From Saksenaea vasiformis B4078 (lineage: Eukaryota > Mucoromycota > Mucoromycetes > Mucorales > Saksenaeaceae): a DNA stretch of 64,000 nucleotides. The position numbers and the translations under genes are program-made. The notes under the pieces are model-generated. The model saw nothing but the letters and a program-made list of their open reading frames with translations. It did not search any database and was not told the origin of the DNA. This document shows, in pieces, positions 10,707-23,268 of this stretch. The stretch spans positions 29,165-93,164 of the forward strand of contig JNDT01001305.1 in assembly GCA_000697055.1 (NCBI GenBank), read 5' to 3'. Numbering within the stretch: position 1 is the stretch's first letter; each line of letters begins with the position of its first letter.

Positions 10707-12415
10707 TCACGGGATGTGAATGTCCAGAATCCTAATGAATGTAGATATGTGGAGCTTATTTTCCACCAAGGAGGGATCTTCGTTGCTCTGTTCCTCTTTC
10801 GACTGGCTGGTGATACGAAATTTATCAAAACCCCAGCGATCTATCTCCTCACTAAAAATATTTGTTTCTCCTATCGATTATAATGTATGAGCAAGTCATT
10901 TCTAGCTATTTGTCCTTGCCTTCTGAGTAATATCGCTCTGGATCTCTTGGATCGGAGATAGTAAACTCATACTGAACACGGGCTCCCAAGTCAAGTTCAT
11001 CTGAAAATGCAGCGTTCACATAAATCCCGATAAATTCGGAAGAATTTGCAAGCGGGCGCACACATATTTGCCTATGCGTTGCGTGAGATGGGTTATGAAG
11101 CAATTACTAACCATGCAATGCCACCGAATTCAAACGGATTACCATATATCATGGTCGTTCGCGTGCTCCAATTTGTAATGGTCCAATGATTGATTTTGAA
11201 CTCTAAACCTTTATGGCCATGACACAAAGGCACTTTTGAAGATTCGTTACATCTTATTACACTCAAATCTTCTCTAAATTCTTCCGATATATACTTACAA
11301 GAATTTGCACGAACCTGCGACCAAACTTCAGTACTTGCGTTGCCTGATCCGGCACTTATTGCGTCTTCTGTTTCCGAGAGTGCTTCGGTGTTTCCATCAC
11401 TACCGTTTCTTGAGCCAGTTTCAACCTTGTACGAACATCTCTCATCGTAATAGTACCTTGTTAAGCCGCTCTGTGGATCACTACTGCTTCTTGATGAGGT
11501 CAACGTCGGGAAGGCAAGGCCATCTGATCCATTAGAGTCCAGATCCATCTACATATATCTGTCAATCCAAGCCATCAAGAGATATCAAGAAGCACCTTTA
11601 GATTATCTGTCGTGTCACTCGTCCGGAGGTATATCTCCAGCAATTTTATTGGCATATATGATGATCGTCGTTGCTCAAAATTTGCGAGCAATTTGTCAAA
11701 ATCCTCTTTATGACCAATCTGCAGAAAACGATGTTCATCAAATGCTTCACAAGCTAAAGAAAAATCATCCGATTCCAACTGAAACTCCTCCTGGATCTGA
11801 TACTACTCAGTTGTAGTTTGCTGTAAATTTACAGTACCTGTTTACGTAATTGAGTATACGTTGGATAGGAGCTGTCGAACGCAATACAGCGAATCTTCTG
11901 TTCTTGGCCAATTAAATGCGCCTTTACTACCAAAGGCACAAAGCGATGTGCGCGTTGCTCTCTTGTTATGCTTGCTTTCTTCAGTCTGGAAACCATATCC
12001 TTGAAAGCCTGTCTTTGTTCTATCATTTTTTGGTTTATGATTTTCAACTTTTCGTCTTTCTCTTGGATCGTCTCGTTATGTCGATATTCCATGAGTTCCT
12101 GCTTGAAGTCAATGAATAAATTCCGAAGTCTCTCCTTGTTCGTATCATCGAGAAATGGAAGTTCTCTCAGATACTGAATATGAACATCAGTCTGGTTTGT
12201 TAAAATTGTAGTAGTAAAAGCTGCGTATTTTTGTCTGCCGATAAAAACACCACCGTCTGCAAGCAAGTTCTTCATATTGTTGAAACGTCCTCGCATAACT
12301 TCAAGTACGTGCATAAGCACATCCGTAAACTAGGCACGGATTGCTCATTTATCAATAGGGATAGCACCTGAAGGAGCTTCGGGCTTACTCTCATATGTTC
12401 CAAACTGCCTGACAT
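10707..12415 (-). CDS. CC-PB1-MATH family protein, copy 5 (subtype B, intact, GC-AG intron)
   Basis: Minus-strand exons: 12415-12389, 12329-11838, 11796-11596, 11548-11112, 11071-10920, 10870-10707, total 1473 nt (490 aa). Exon 1 is MSGSLEHMR. Exon 2 starts with MHVLEVMRGRFNNMKN, then the QEKDEKLK coiled coil, then PLVVKAHLIG and YTQLRKQ of PB1. Exon 3 supplies FQLESDDFSLAC and IKLLEIYLRT. Exon 4 is a long Ser/Glu/Asp linker running directly into NHWTITNW of MATH, without the intron other copies have there. The last intron begins GAAG|GCAAGG: a GC donor where copy 2 has GTAGG, and the acceptor CGATAG is normal. The frame works only with that GC donor. The MATH C-terminus is LHISTFIRI. Paralogue of copy 2; function unknown. 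Confidence 0.82.
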
Positions 12416-13774
12416 CCTGTGAAAGTTGTACACTGTGCACTGGAGGAGATGAAAACGAGTGACCGCATACTCACTCATTAAAAAGTAGAATCCACCTTTC
12501 ACACTGAAGTGATTGGCTGGTAGTTTTTTAATACGGAATTCCTATTCTTTACATAGTAATTATAACAAACTCTTCAATGTGTTGATTAATTGGAATCGTT
12601 AAACAATGTCTTTAAAAGCAGCACCACATGATGCTACTGGCATAAATGCTCGTACGATGCAATTAATCATTGTTAAAAAGGAGCAAGAATTGACGTGGAA
12701 GCATATCCCCATTCTTCAAAATTCTTCATGAGCGGAAGATAAAGGCACTTCGATGAAGAAGGTATAGATGAATGTCTATTTATTGCAATAATGCTCGTCA
12801 TACAAGACCCGAAAGATCCGGTGGCCAAAGTTGACACCGGTTTCGCTTACATTGAAGCAGTGCGGTGGCTCCTAGGTGTCTGTGCGAAGAAAGGAGCACG
12901 TCTGTCGAAGTCAAAAAAGCAAGAAAACAATAGACAAAGTAACACAAGGAAGCGAGCAGTCAACCTGGAAGAAATATCGACTGCCAAAACGCCAGACTCT
13001 CTCCCACGTGCAAGCGTAACGGTGACTCTTGACGGTATGTGGATCCACTCAAGAGCGTCTATCTCAGTATGTGCGATTCATAACGCCAAAGAAAGAATGA
13101 AACAAAAGCTTCACTAAAAGCCTATGAAATATACACCAAGAAGATTGATCTTGCATCAATTTTAGTAATAAAGGTCTTATAGCAAAAGTCGAACAACGGC
13201 AGAACTCATCTCGCGGTAATACCTTTTTCTAAAATTTGCAAGGTGATGGTACTAAACATACAAAACAGACCTCACAGAAGAGACATACTATAACATCTCT
13301 TTTCTTTTGACGCGCTTCCGCAAGGGGAATTGCTAGGGACCTGCCAACGGAACACTCCGGTATCAGAAAAGATGCTCTCTTTTATTTTAGAAAAGAGGGT
13401 GGAGCGTAGTACTTAATGCTTAATTAGGTTACAACGTAAGTGTTCCGTAGTACGACGTCCCATAGTGGAGCGCGCTGCAACAGAGCTTCATTGCTGTATC
13501 TCAGGCTATTACCTTCAGATACTACAATAGATACTTGGTATAAGAATATATTGGGTATACAGAGGATTTATCCTTTTATTGAGAAAATTTGTCCGCGATA
13601 TATGCTAGTGCTATGGTATTGTTGATGTAAATGGATAATCGTGCCCAGCATGGCATATAGCGACTGATCAGTTGGAAAAACTAAAATAGCCGAACGCTAT
13701 TATAGTTTGAAGTGTTTGAAGTATAGACAAACAAATGTTTTATTACGCAACTAATGCACTTGTATTCTGACGTC
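12416..13774. other. enlarged spacer between copies 5 and 6, possible insertion with ORF 12791-13117
   Basis: The equivalent spacer in the other triplet is 645 bp; here it is 1359 bp, so roughly 700 bp was gained here or lost there. It contains a plus-strand ORF of 108 codons starting MLVIQDPKDPVAKVD and continuing into a Lys/Arg-rich stretch. The LxIxDPxDP pattern faintly recalls the PAP-associated region of Trf4/Cid1-type nucleotidyltransferases. That resemblance is weak and no catalytic motif is present. I treat the ORF as a possible gene fragment carried by an insertion. Confidence 0.35.
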
Positions 13775-15484
13775 CTATGGATCGCTCTTCAAAGGCTGAA
13801 CAATACGCACATATGCCGAGATAGTGGTTCGATTGTCTACAACAAATGGGCCCTTTCCGTCCTTGACGATTTGCATATCCCCTATCGGATAAAACTGTTC
13901 AAACCCGTCGCTTGTTGCACCGTGCTTGAATAAATGGGATTTTTCTACATTGTGTAAGAGAAGGCGCTCAATAATAAAGCAATTCTTACTCATAGAATGA
14001 TAGTTGGCCGTGTCGTTGGGGTCAGAGACCATAAGTGCATATTCAGCAGTGATACCCCAGTCTTCACCCTCCTTGTTCACCGCAAGCAAACGAAGAGCCA
14101 CAAAGTTTGGATCCGAATTTCCAGTTTGGTACAACTGAATTCTCCTATGTATTTGCTATTAGAGTAGCAGGAGAACAGTAATGTGTTACCATTCAAAGCC
14201 GCCGACACGAAATATATCACTGCAAACGTTTCCCTGAAGCGAATTCCAGTTGCTTATCGTCCAATGGTACGATTTACAATCTAATTCCTTGCAGTCGGTA
14301 CAAGGAAGTGCCCTAGGAAGAAGGCTATCCACTAAAATACCCGTTAGAGATGGTCATGAGGGACCTCCAGACTTACAAAGTAGAATGCGGTTTCGGTACT
14401 GTTTCTCGTCACCTGTCATAGCCGACCAATCACTGAGTGCATCCAGGATGGACATGTCAGCCGATTCATCGCTCTCATCGCCACTATCCACTTCAGTGCT
14501 CGGAGTATTCGTTGCTGGAGCAGCGCCACTCTTACTTAGCTCTGGCGATGGTAGCACAAAATCGGAGGAACAGCGAGCAAAAGTCCTGGTCTGTATATGC
14601 ATGCCAAGCGTTTAGTATTTTCCGCATAGCAGAGTATACATACTTCTGTGCTGGGGCTGTAATCAGTCTTTTTCACAAGTAATTCCAACAAGTGAATCGG
14701 TGAATCGCATGGCTGGAGAGCGATAAATTTTTCTACTACATGTTCGTATTCACACGCGGTAGTGATCTGGAAAGGTTCATCGTCTTTCTGTATGTTTTCA
14801 CACAGCAGCTCCAACTCGCCGGAATTCAGCAAAAACGCGTTTCTTATCTGTATAATAGCTTAATATGCTCCATTACACAAGCCTACGCAGTAATACCTGC
14901 TGTCTCAATTGTTCATAACTTGTATACCCGTTATCAAAGAGAATACAGCGCGAATGTTCGGGAGCTTCTATGATTCTCACCTTGACAACCAAGGGAGTTG
15001 TAAGATGTATTCTCCTTTCACAAAGAGTGTTCTCCGACATTTCTTTTGTCATTGATTGGAGTCTTGCTGCTATGTGTTTGCGGTCCTTCTCTATGCTTTT
15101 CAATTTTTGTTTCATGGATTTAACTCTCCCGTTTTTTGCCAAAAGGTTGTACTTGTACTGGCATTCTGAAATTTCCATCTTGAACTCGGTAAGCATGCGC
15201 ATCAATCTCTCCCTCTCGTCGATCGAGAGATATTGCAGCGTATTGAGATAAGTGATTGTATGTGTAATTTCTGTCATCAAGACGGCAATTGTAGAAGCCA
15301 TAGCCACCTGCTGCTGTTCCGTCGCAGCATTGTTAGTTATCTTTTCCTGCAAATCATTTAGAATCTGCTTTTTAATTCCAAGCAGGTAAATGAAGATATT
15401 TGCGACCTATGTTGTGCATAACTATTCAACGTTTTGTTCTCGAAGGATGCAACTCACTCTTCCGTTTTGCAAAAAGTCGGACAT
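13775..15484 (-). CDS. CC-PB1-MATH family protein, copy 6 (subtype C, intact)
   Basis: Minus-strand exons: 15484-15458, 15406-14897, 14847-14644, 14590-14377, 14331-14190, 14144-13990, 13944-13775, total 1422 nt (473 aa) with consistent phases. Exon 1 is MSDFLQNGR ending at GTGAGT. Exon 2 gives a coiled coil (RMLTEFKMEISECQYKY, then a basic KQKLKSIEKDRKH) and PB1 strands TPLVVKVRIIEA and YEQLRQQ. Exon 3 holds FLLNSGELELLCEN and IHLLELLVKK. Exon 4 is an acidic Ser linker (VDSGDESDESADMS). MATH has YHWTISNWNS, FRVGGFEW, DPNDTANYHSM and FVVDNRTTISAYVRI. The last intron (13989-13945, 45 nt) is a multiple of three without a stop, so a retained-intron protein would still read through. Intact partner of pseudogene copy 3. 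Confidence 0.85.
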
Positions 15485-18332
15485 TATGACTATTTCTCTG
15501 CGGAGACACTATTCTTGCGAAAGAAATAGTTCGCAAAAATAGCCGAAAAATGGCCCATTTATGCATTTTAGATGTTTCGCCGAAGCACAAACGTGTCGGT
15601 GCTTAGACAAGTGTTTTTTCCTAAACAAGGAATCAAAAGTAGTTGACAACATGTCATCTCGGTATTTTATCGCTAAAGAAAAGCACTAATCAACATTCAA
15701 ACGTTACAACGTCGTCCATGAAGCTTAATCGCCATCCTCACTTTCTTCCCATAACTCCGGATTGTTTAGATGGAAAAGACAAGGGTTTATTGGTTATGCA
15801 GCAGTTAGATGGTACCAAACGACGCATCATGGATAACCAGACGTCCTAAAATTATATGTCATATGATATACACGATCCATGAGTCTCCACGTTCTACAAG
15901 GCTGATTTATAGGTTGTGGGCCTATCAACCATGTGCTGAGCCTACATAGAGTTTTCCTCCACTACGTAGATCTATAGTGGCTCTAAAGTAAACATTACGT
16001 ATGCGTACCGTAACGTAATATGACATAAGCACGAGTTTTCTACAGGATAGCGATATAGAGGCGCTTTAAGGTAGTCCGTGATTATGCAGAACGGACGTTT
16101 CGTCATGTAATAAGAACAAGGAAGCGTGACTATCCTTCTTTGTCTCAATTTGCTACATGATATGTGTACGATATATATGACGCTGCTAAGCCAGAGTGCC
16201 GTTGCTGCTCTGGGTTCTTTAATATGTATGAAAGGAAAGAAAGAGCGCAATTCTTCCATCAGTGTGATATAATCGACCAAACTGTTTCTGTCGCGGAAGC
16301 TTATCAATCCAATGAGTTGTACTAGGAACGTAAGGCGCTTTATCCAGCGAGATGACCGGGTATCTAGTTGATCGAGAAAAAGGAACGTGATATTTCCAGT
16401 TGTCACTTCTTCACAAGGACAAATACTTGTCGGAAAAGAAACAAAGACGGTAAATCGGCGACATCCAATGGGTTGGAGCCATGTGTTTTTTTGGAGTTAT
16501 TTTGCCGGGACGGAAATATCAAAACGATCCGGTAAAAAAATTGAGCATTAGCCGGGCTACACGCGCCCTGAGCCTGAAGCTGATTTGATACACCTGAAAA
16601 TCTAGATCTGGTATTGTTGATATAACGTCATTGGATCCGCAGCTGTCTTTTTTGATATCTCGTGTTTGTTTGCTTCATCTTCAAATGGATTAACCGGCCC
16701 CGGCAAACCTTACGTCTATCTATGGCGTTCCCAAAACCATTCATCTGCAACGCATAGATCTCGTACGGTGCCCATCTGCCATTCAGGCCGAGATTCGCTT
16801 CACCATTATCAGCTGTTTGTTGTTACCCTTCCTTTCCTTAGGAAGTGGGTATGCATAACGCCTTACCACGCGGTATCTGTCAGCGTCCCACGAATTGACA
16901 TGAGCTTGTTTTAGTGCGTAACGCGTAGTGCACTATCTATTCGAGGTAAATTCAACAAGGCAACTTTTGTTTTATTACTTTTTTTTTCATGGTTGGGATA
17001 TGCCTCATAGAATAGTATAAATTTCCTATTTCGGGATAACGGACAAAATCATCCGCTTTTCTATTGCTGCCTTGCGGCCCCGACCGTTGATAGGTTAAAC
17101 ACAAGTGGACAGATCTGATTTGAGGAAAAGAATGAAAGACAATGCCGCTCTCAGGAATGCAAAGCGAGTGACTTTTCATTGATAAACCAATTCAGGTGGC
17201 GCAACCGAGGACAACGATAACCGGATATGGCTTCTATCCGTCAGAAGGCGCAATGACTCGCGGGATGTCAATTAATAGGGTTTTCTATAGGGTATTTTAG
17301 CTGTATTCGAAATCATCGGAATCCGCGTGTTTGGGACAGCTCGTTGCTGCGGTTTTGAAGAAAAAGTCATACCGCGGTCTTGGAGTAGTTCAATAAGGTA
17401 GCACAGCGACCCAGAAAAGTGAAGGTCCCATGATAATTTCTGCTTTTAGTCGTATACAAAAATGTGTGAAGTGCATTGCAGCTTGACGAAAGATGGTAGG
17501 CAGCTTCACTGTTCTTTCAAGGCTGAACCTTCCTTAATAAAATCCCGAATCGAACAAACAAATAGGTAAGGGGTAAGTGTAATGGGAATTTTTTTCTGCA
17601 TGTATCGCAGATCCTTATCCAACGGTAAACGATACATAATCAAGCGCAACTAAACCTGCCATTGATCGGGATCGTGAATTTATAGCTGGACGATGTTTTG
17701 TATTCCAAAACTTGGAACAGCATATCCGGAAAGCGACGGGCGAAATTTATCCGTTTCCGGATCATGTTTGACAATGTGAGGACCACCCAATTGCAGATCT
17801 GGTATCCACAATAAAGTCCGCAATTCGTCCGCCGCCAAGGCTATCCGGGGCCCTGTATGCGTTCATCTTTTTTGTGACGACAACTGTCATAAAAAGTATC
17901 AGAGTGGGAAGAGATTACCAAAAATCTAAGTTTAAAACTTAAAACAGTTGGATTTCCACGTGCTGCTGAAATAGTCATATATATTCATAGTTTACTGAAA
18001 AGCAGATCAATGTCGGCAGGTTATTCTCCGTCCGACGCGATTGGCCTATTTGAGCTGGGATCGACTAATGATACTAAAGGTGGAGTGGTCTTTGGGTACA
18101 ATGTTAATAATGCCTAGATAAAACATCGGAAATAATACTGCGATACAATTTCCATTTGAAAAATGAGAGAAGAGTTACTGCGCGATTATGCATTGATGTT
18201 TACAATGTTGTGTTTGAGCGGAAGAGGAGCTAACTACCGATCAACTTTGCTGCGGTAGCCACCGGCCCGACTTGGAAGGTGGGGTTTCTAACCTAAGCGG
18301 GGCGGCATTTCATTCTAATTTTTTTTTGGGAA
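15485..18332. other. 2.8 kb intergenic region upstream of the PDR pair
   Basis: Separates the minus-strand family cluster from the plus-strand transporters, so it holds the divergent 5' regions of copy 6 and PDR1. The longest ORF is 144 codons on the minus strand (15972-16406), with no recognisable motif and odd composition; I do not accept it as a gene. I see no tandem repeats. The last 60 bp are T-rich and lead into the PDR1 TATA box. Confidence 0.5.
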
Positions 18333-18340
18333 TATATAAA
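18333..18340 (+). promoter_or_regulatory. TATA box of PDR transporter 1
   Basis: TATATAAA lies 53 bp upstream of the ATG at 18394, after a T8 tract. Position and sequence fit a core promoter with a very short leader; no transcript start is known. Confidence 0.55.
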
Positions 18341-18393
18341 AGTCCATCGATTTTTTTTCAAGATTGTTAAGAGCTTTGTGATCCGATTCGCTC

Positions 18394-21300
18394 ATGGACT
18401 CAAATCGAGAGAAAAACGAATTTGTGTCCAAGACAACAGCGACGACTATTACAACAAGCGAATGGCATACCGTCGAAAACGATCGTGATTCGAGCAATAC
18501 CGTCACCAACGGCTTCGTGGGCGGAGATGACAATTTTGGCGAACCAAACGCAAATGCTGTCGACGTAAAAGGTCGGTTCACTTCTCTATACCTAGAGAAG
18601 TTGTTACTGACCCCAAAATCATCTTCTTTTCTTTATATATAAAAGTTGCCAAGGATGAATACGAATCTTTGAAACGTGAACTTACCAATGCCAGTCGACG
18701 ATCTGCTCGTGCATCTAAAATAGAAGAAGGTCAGACGGAAGAGTTTAATCTCGATGAATTTCTGCATGGTATCTCTCGCGAGCAGGACGCCGCAGGACAT
18801 ACCCCTAAGCACCTGGGGTTGGTCTGGAAAGATCTTGTTGTCAAGGTAGATATCAGTTTCGCCATTTTCTTTATTGTTCCTTATCTGTTTTACAGGGTCT
18901 CGGTGCAGAAGCACATACTATCCCTACTGTCTTCAGTTTTGTGGCGAACTTCGTGCAGTTCTGGAAGTTCTTCGGCCTTGGCAGTAACTCCAGTAAAAAG
19001 ATGATTCTCAAAAATCTTACTGGTTTCTGCAAAGATGGCGAGATGTTACTCGTTCTGGGACGCCCTGGCGCTGGTTGCACTAGTCTTCTCAAGGTTTTGT
19101 CCAACATGACAGGGTCATTCACTGATGTCGAGGGTGATGTCAGCTTCGGAGGTATTGATGCCGAAACCTTCGCAAATCGCTACCGTGGCCAAGTCTGTTA
19201 CAACGAAGAAGAAGATCAGCATTATCCCACCTTAACCGCCAAACAGACTTTGCAATTTGCCCTTCGTACCCGAACCCCTGGAGTACGTCTGCCCGAAGAA
19301 TCAAAAACAGAGTTCGTCAATCGCGTACTGTACATGCTTGGCAATATGCTTGGCCTGACAAAGCAGATGGACACCATGGTCGGCAATGCTTTTGTCCGCG
19401 GTCTTTCTGGTGGTGAACGTAAACGCTTATCGATTGCTGAACAGATGACCACCCAAAGTTCTATCAATTGTTGGGACTGTTCCACACGCGGTCTCGATGC
19501 CGCCTCCGCACTCGATTATGTTCGCTCTCTCCGTATCATGACTGATATCTTCAATAAGACGACCGTCGCTACCCTTTACCAAGCATCCAACAACATCTTC
19601 AATCTTTTCGATAAGGTGCTTTTACTGGATGACGGTCACTGCATCTACTTCGGTCCCACAGCGCAGGCGAAGCAGTACTTTGAAGATCTCGGCTTTTATT
19701 GCCCTCCACGCAAGTCGATTCCTGACTTTTTAACGGGTCTTTGCAATCCTCTCGAACGTGAAGTGAAGCCTGGTTTTGAAAAATCTGTACCACAGCACGC
19801 AGCTGACTTTGAAAAGCGGTACCATGAGTCCCCCATCCACGAAGCAATGATGGCCGAGCTGCGAGCATACGAAGAGAAACTCCAACAAGACAACCAAGCG
19901 GAAAAATTCAAACGTGCTGTCGAAGAAGAGCATCAAAAGCGTGCACCCAATAATTCGCCTTACATTGCCTCGTTTTATCAGCAAGTGAAGGCGCTTACCA
20001 TTCGTCAGTACCATCTTCTCATCAAGGATAAGGAAGCACTGATCTCACGTTACGGCACTATCCTTATTCAATCACTTATCACTGCTTCTTGTTTCTTCAA
20101 CATTCCTCTCTCTGGCACGGGTGCTTTCTCTCGTGGTGGTGCTCTTTTCTTTGCTATCATGTTCAACTCTTTCATCTCTCAGTCAGAATTGGTACGTTTC
20201 CTTACGGGTCGACCAATCCTTGAGAAACACAAGCAATTTGCTTTATACCGTCCCTCGGCCTTTTATATTGCTCAAGTGATTCTGGATATTCCCTATGCCA
20301 TCGTGCAAGGTAAAGCGAGCAAGCTAACTTCTTTAGTCATGCTCAAGTCTCACCTTTGAATTTTTTTTCTAGTTTTGCTGTTTGAAATTTGTTCATACTT
20401 TATGATGGGTCTCCGTTTAGGTGCCGGTCATTTCTTCACGTATTTCATTCTGCTTTTCTTTGTAAACATGACCATGAACGGTTTCTTCCGATTCTTTGGC
20501 GCCATCACTTCGAGTTTCTTCTTGGCCACTCAGATTTCTGGTGTCCTCCTGATCGCCTTGGTTACGTATACTGGTTATGTGATTCCCAAAACCAAAATGC
20601 ACCCTTGGTTGTCTTGGATTTATTGGATTAACCCCGTGGCCTACGGTTACAAGACACTTTTAGTTAATGAGATGAGCGGTCAAGAATACACTTGCGAAGG
20701 CTTTGGCAATGCTATTCCCTTTGGTCCAGGTAAAAAAGGCGCTTAAAAAAAGAAAAGGCTCACTTACACTTGAAAAATAGGTTATGACAACTGGAATTAC
20801 AAGACGTGTACAATGGCCGGTGGAGTTCCTGGTCAGGACCACGTGAATGGTGACAATTATCTTCTTCAAGCACTTGACTACAAACCTTGGGAGATGTGGG
20901 CGCCTGACTTTGTGGTTGTGGTTGCTTTCTTCTTGTTCTTTACTTTCCTGTGTGCTGCTGCTATGGAATTGGGCGGTATCAGCAAAGCTACCTCGCTCAC
21001 CAAGCTGTACGTCCCTGGAAAGGCCCCGAAACCCAGAACGCCAGAAGAAGAAGACGAACGTCGAAGAAAGCAAGCCCGTATTACCGACGAAATGGACACT
21101 ATTGCTACTGGCACTACATTCTCGTGGCAACATGTTAACTACACTGTACCAGTTAAGGGCGGTAAACTTCAGTTACTGAATGATATTGGCGGTATTGTCA
21201 AGCCTGGCCATCTTACAGCATTGATGGGTTCCTCTGGTGCTGGTAAAACGACCTTGTTGGATGTGCTTGCTCGTCGCAAGACGTTGGGTAAGGTTGAAGG

Positions 21301-23127
21301 CCGTGTCTACTTGAACGGTGAAGCTTTGATGAATGATTTCGAACGTGTCACCGGCTATTGTGAACAGATGGATGTCCATCAACCTGCTGTCACCGTCCGT
21401 GAAGCCTTGCGATTCTCTGCTTATCTTCGTCAGCCAGCCGATGTGCCCAAGGCTGAGAAGGACGATTATGTGGAGAAGATTATTCAGTTGCTTGAAATGG
21501 ACGATATTGGCGATGCTCAGATTGGCGATGTCGGTTCCGGCTTTGGTATTTCCGTTGAAGAACGCAAGCGATTGACCATTGGTATGGAACTTGTTGGCAA
21601 GCCCAAGTTACTCTTCCTTGATGAGCCCACTTCGGGTTTGGATGCACAGAGTTCGTACAACATTGTTCGATTTATCCGCAAATTGGCTGATGCTGGCTGG
21701 CCTGTGTTGTGTACCATCCATCAGCCCTCGGCTATTCTGTTCGAACATTTTGATCATTTGCTATTGCTTGTGCGCGGCGGAAAGACAGCTTACCATGGTG
21801 AAATTGGACCCGATGCTCAGACTATGATCCATTACTTTGAATCCAATGGTGGACCCAAATGTTCCCCTGAAGCTAACCCGGCCGAATATATTCTGGAAGT
21901 CGTTGGTGCAGGTACCGCAGGCAAAGCTACACGCGACTGGGCTGAGATCTGGGCCAAATCTCCCGAAGCCAAGTCTCTCCAGGAAGAACTTGAACAAATC
22001 CATCAGTCAGCAGATCAAAAGCCAACACGACACGCCATTACCTACGCTACCTCACTTTGGACTCAGTTTGTCTTGGTCCACCGTCGTATGGCATTGGCCT
22101 ACTGGCGTTCTCCAGACTATAACGTTGGTCGTTTCATGAATATTATGTTTGCCTCGCTTCTCTCTGGTTTCACCTACTGGAAACTTGGCAATAGTTCGTC
22201 CGACTTGCAAAACAAGCTCTTTGCTTTGTTCAGTACTTTCATCATGGCTATGACGATCATTATTCTGGCTCAACCGAAATTCATGATGGTAAGGAAAAAA
22301 AGAATTATATTTTGTTTTACTGACAGGCACTCGTGTATGATATGTTTAGGAACGTATGTATTTCCGTCGTGAGTATGCTTCCCGCTACTACAGCTGGCTG
22401 CCATGGAGTGTGTCTGCAGTGCTTGTCGAGTTACCTTACATTATCGTTTTTGCTGCCTTCTTTATGTTTGGTTTCTACTGGACTGCTGGTATGCAGAATA
22501 TTTCGGAATCCGTTGGTTACTTCTATATCATCTTCGTGATCCTCGTTTTCTGGGCCGTCACTCTCGGTTTCGTTATCGCTGCTATCGCAGAATTCCCGAC
22601 AATGGCCGCCGTTATCAATCCTTTGGTGATCTCGTTGCTCATTCTTTTCTGTGGTCTCATGCAGCCTCCCCAAGCTATGCCCCGCTTCTGGAGTTCCTGG
22701 ATGTACTGGCTTGGTAAGTCCTTTTTTTCTTTCCTGTGAAGAATGTAAATGATTAATCCGATATGTATTAGACCCTTTCCACTATTATATCGAAGGTCTT
22801 GGTGTCAATGAACTTTCACACGTTCAGGTTACTTGTACACAAGAAGATTTGGTTAAATTCCTTCCTCCTCCTGGTCAAACGTGCGGAGAATATTTGACCA
22901 ACTTCTTCCAGTTTGGTGCACCAGGTTATCTGGCCAATCCCAACGCAACACAACCAGAGCAATGCGGCTACTGTACTTACAAGTCCGGCGAGGAGTTTTA
23001 CAGCATGCAGTTCGGCTGGGATGCAGCCAACAAATGGCGTAACCTTGGTATCCTTATCGCGTTCTTCGTGTTCAATGTGATTCTATTTATCGGTTTGGTA
23101 TACTGGAAGAGAAAAGGAATGCGCTAA
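18394..23127 (+). CDS. PDR-type ABC transporter (full-size ABCG), paralogue 1
   Basis: Exons: 18394-18571, 18646-18845, 18896-20309, 20373-20729, 20781-22288, 22350-22713, 22772-23127, total 4377 nt (1458 aa), typical of fungal Cdr1/Pdr5 pumps. Order: acidic N-terminal ABC_trans_N region, NBD1, six membrane segments, NBD2, six membrane segments. NBD1 has the PDR-type degenerate Walker A GRPGAGCTS near residue 180 (Cys for the usual Lys), signature LSGGERKRLS near 297 and CWDCSTRGLDA near 318. NBD2 has canonical Walker A GSSGAGKTT near 866, a degenerate signature ISVEERKRLT near 973 and Walker B LLFLDEPTSGLD near 992. The ATG is the first after the TATA box. The last extracellular loop keeps the Cys pairs PGQTCGEY and CGYC seen in fungal PDR pumps. 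Expected in the plasma membrane, exporting hydrophobic compounds. Tandem with paralogue 2. Confidence 0.95.
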
Positions 23128-23262
23128 ACCTTCCGTTATCTCATTCTCACTATGTGTTTTTTTATTACTACTGTTACTGTACTGCATAAATCTTTCATTT
23201 AAAAAGTTGCAAACATTACAAAAAGAATTACATTTTACCGTCTGTAAATAGAACTGTCGATC

Positions 23263-23268
23263 AATAAA
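23263..23268 (+). terminator. poly(A) signal of PDR transporter 1
   Basis: AATAAA 135 bp after the stop codon, the first consensus polyadenylation hexamer downstream of the gene. Confidence 0.4.

Noticed and set aside
12791..13117. Full nucleotidyltransferase gene
   Set aside because: Only a weak LxIxDPxDP resemblance; no catalytic Asp triad or surrounding exons seen.
8634..15484. Family copies as heterokaryon-incompatibility NLR-type genes
   Set aside because: No NACHT/NB-ARC P-loop, HET domain or repeat array is present; only coiled coil, PB1 and MATH parts are visible.
15972..16406. 144-codon minus-strand ORF
   Set aside because: No recognisable motif, no clear splice sites or TATA, and composition typical of non-coding DNA; may be chance.
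19057..19090. Cys in Walker A of PDR NBD1 as a loss-of-function mutation
   Set aside because: The Lys-to-Cys change is normal for NBD1 of fungal PDR transporters and occurs in both paralogues.
20660..21133. 157-codon minus-strand open frame
   Set aside because: Antisense to PDR transporter 1 exons 4 and 5, no motif.
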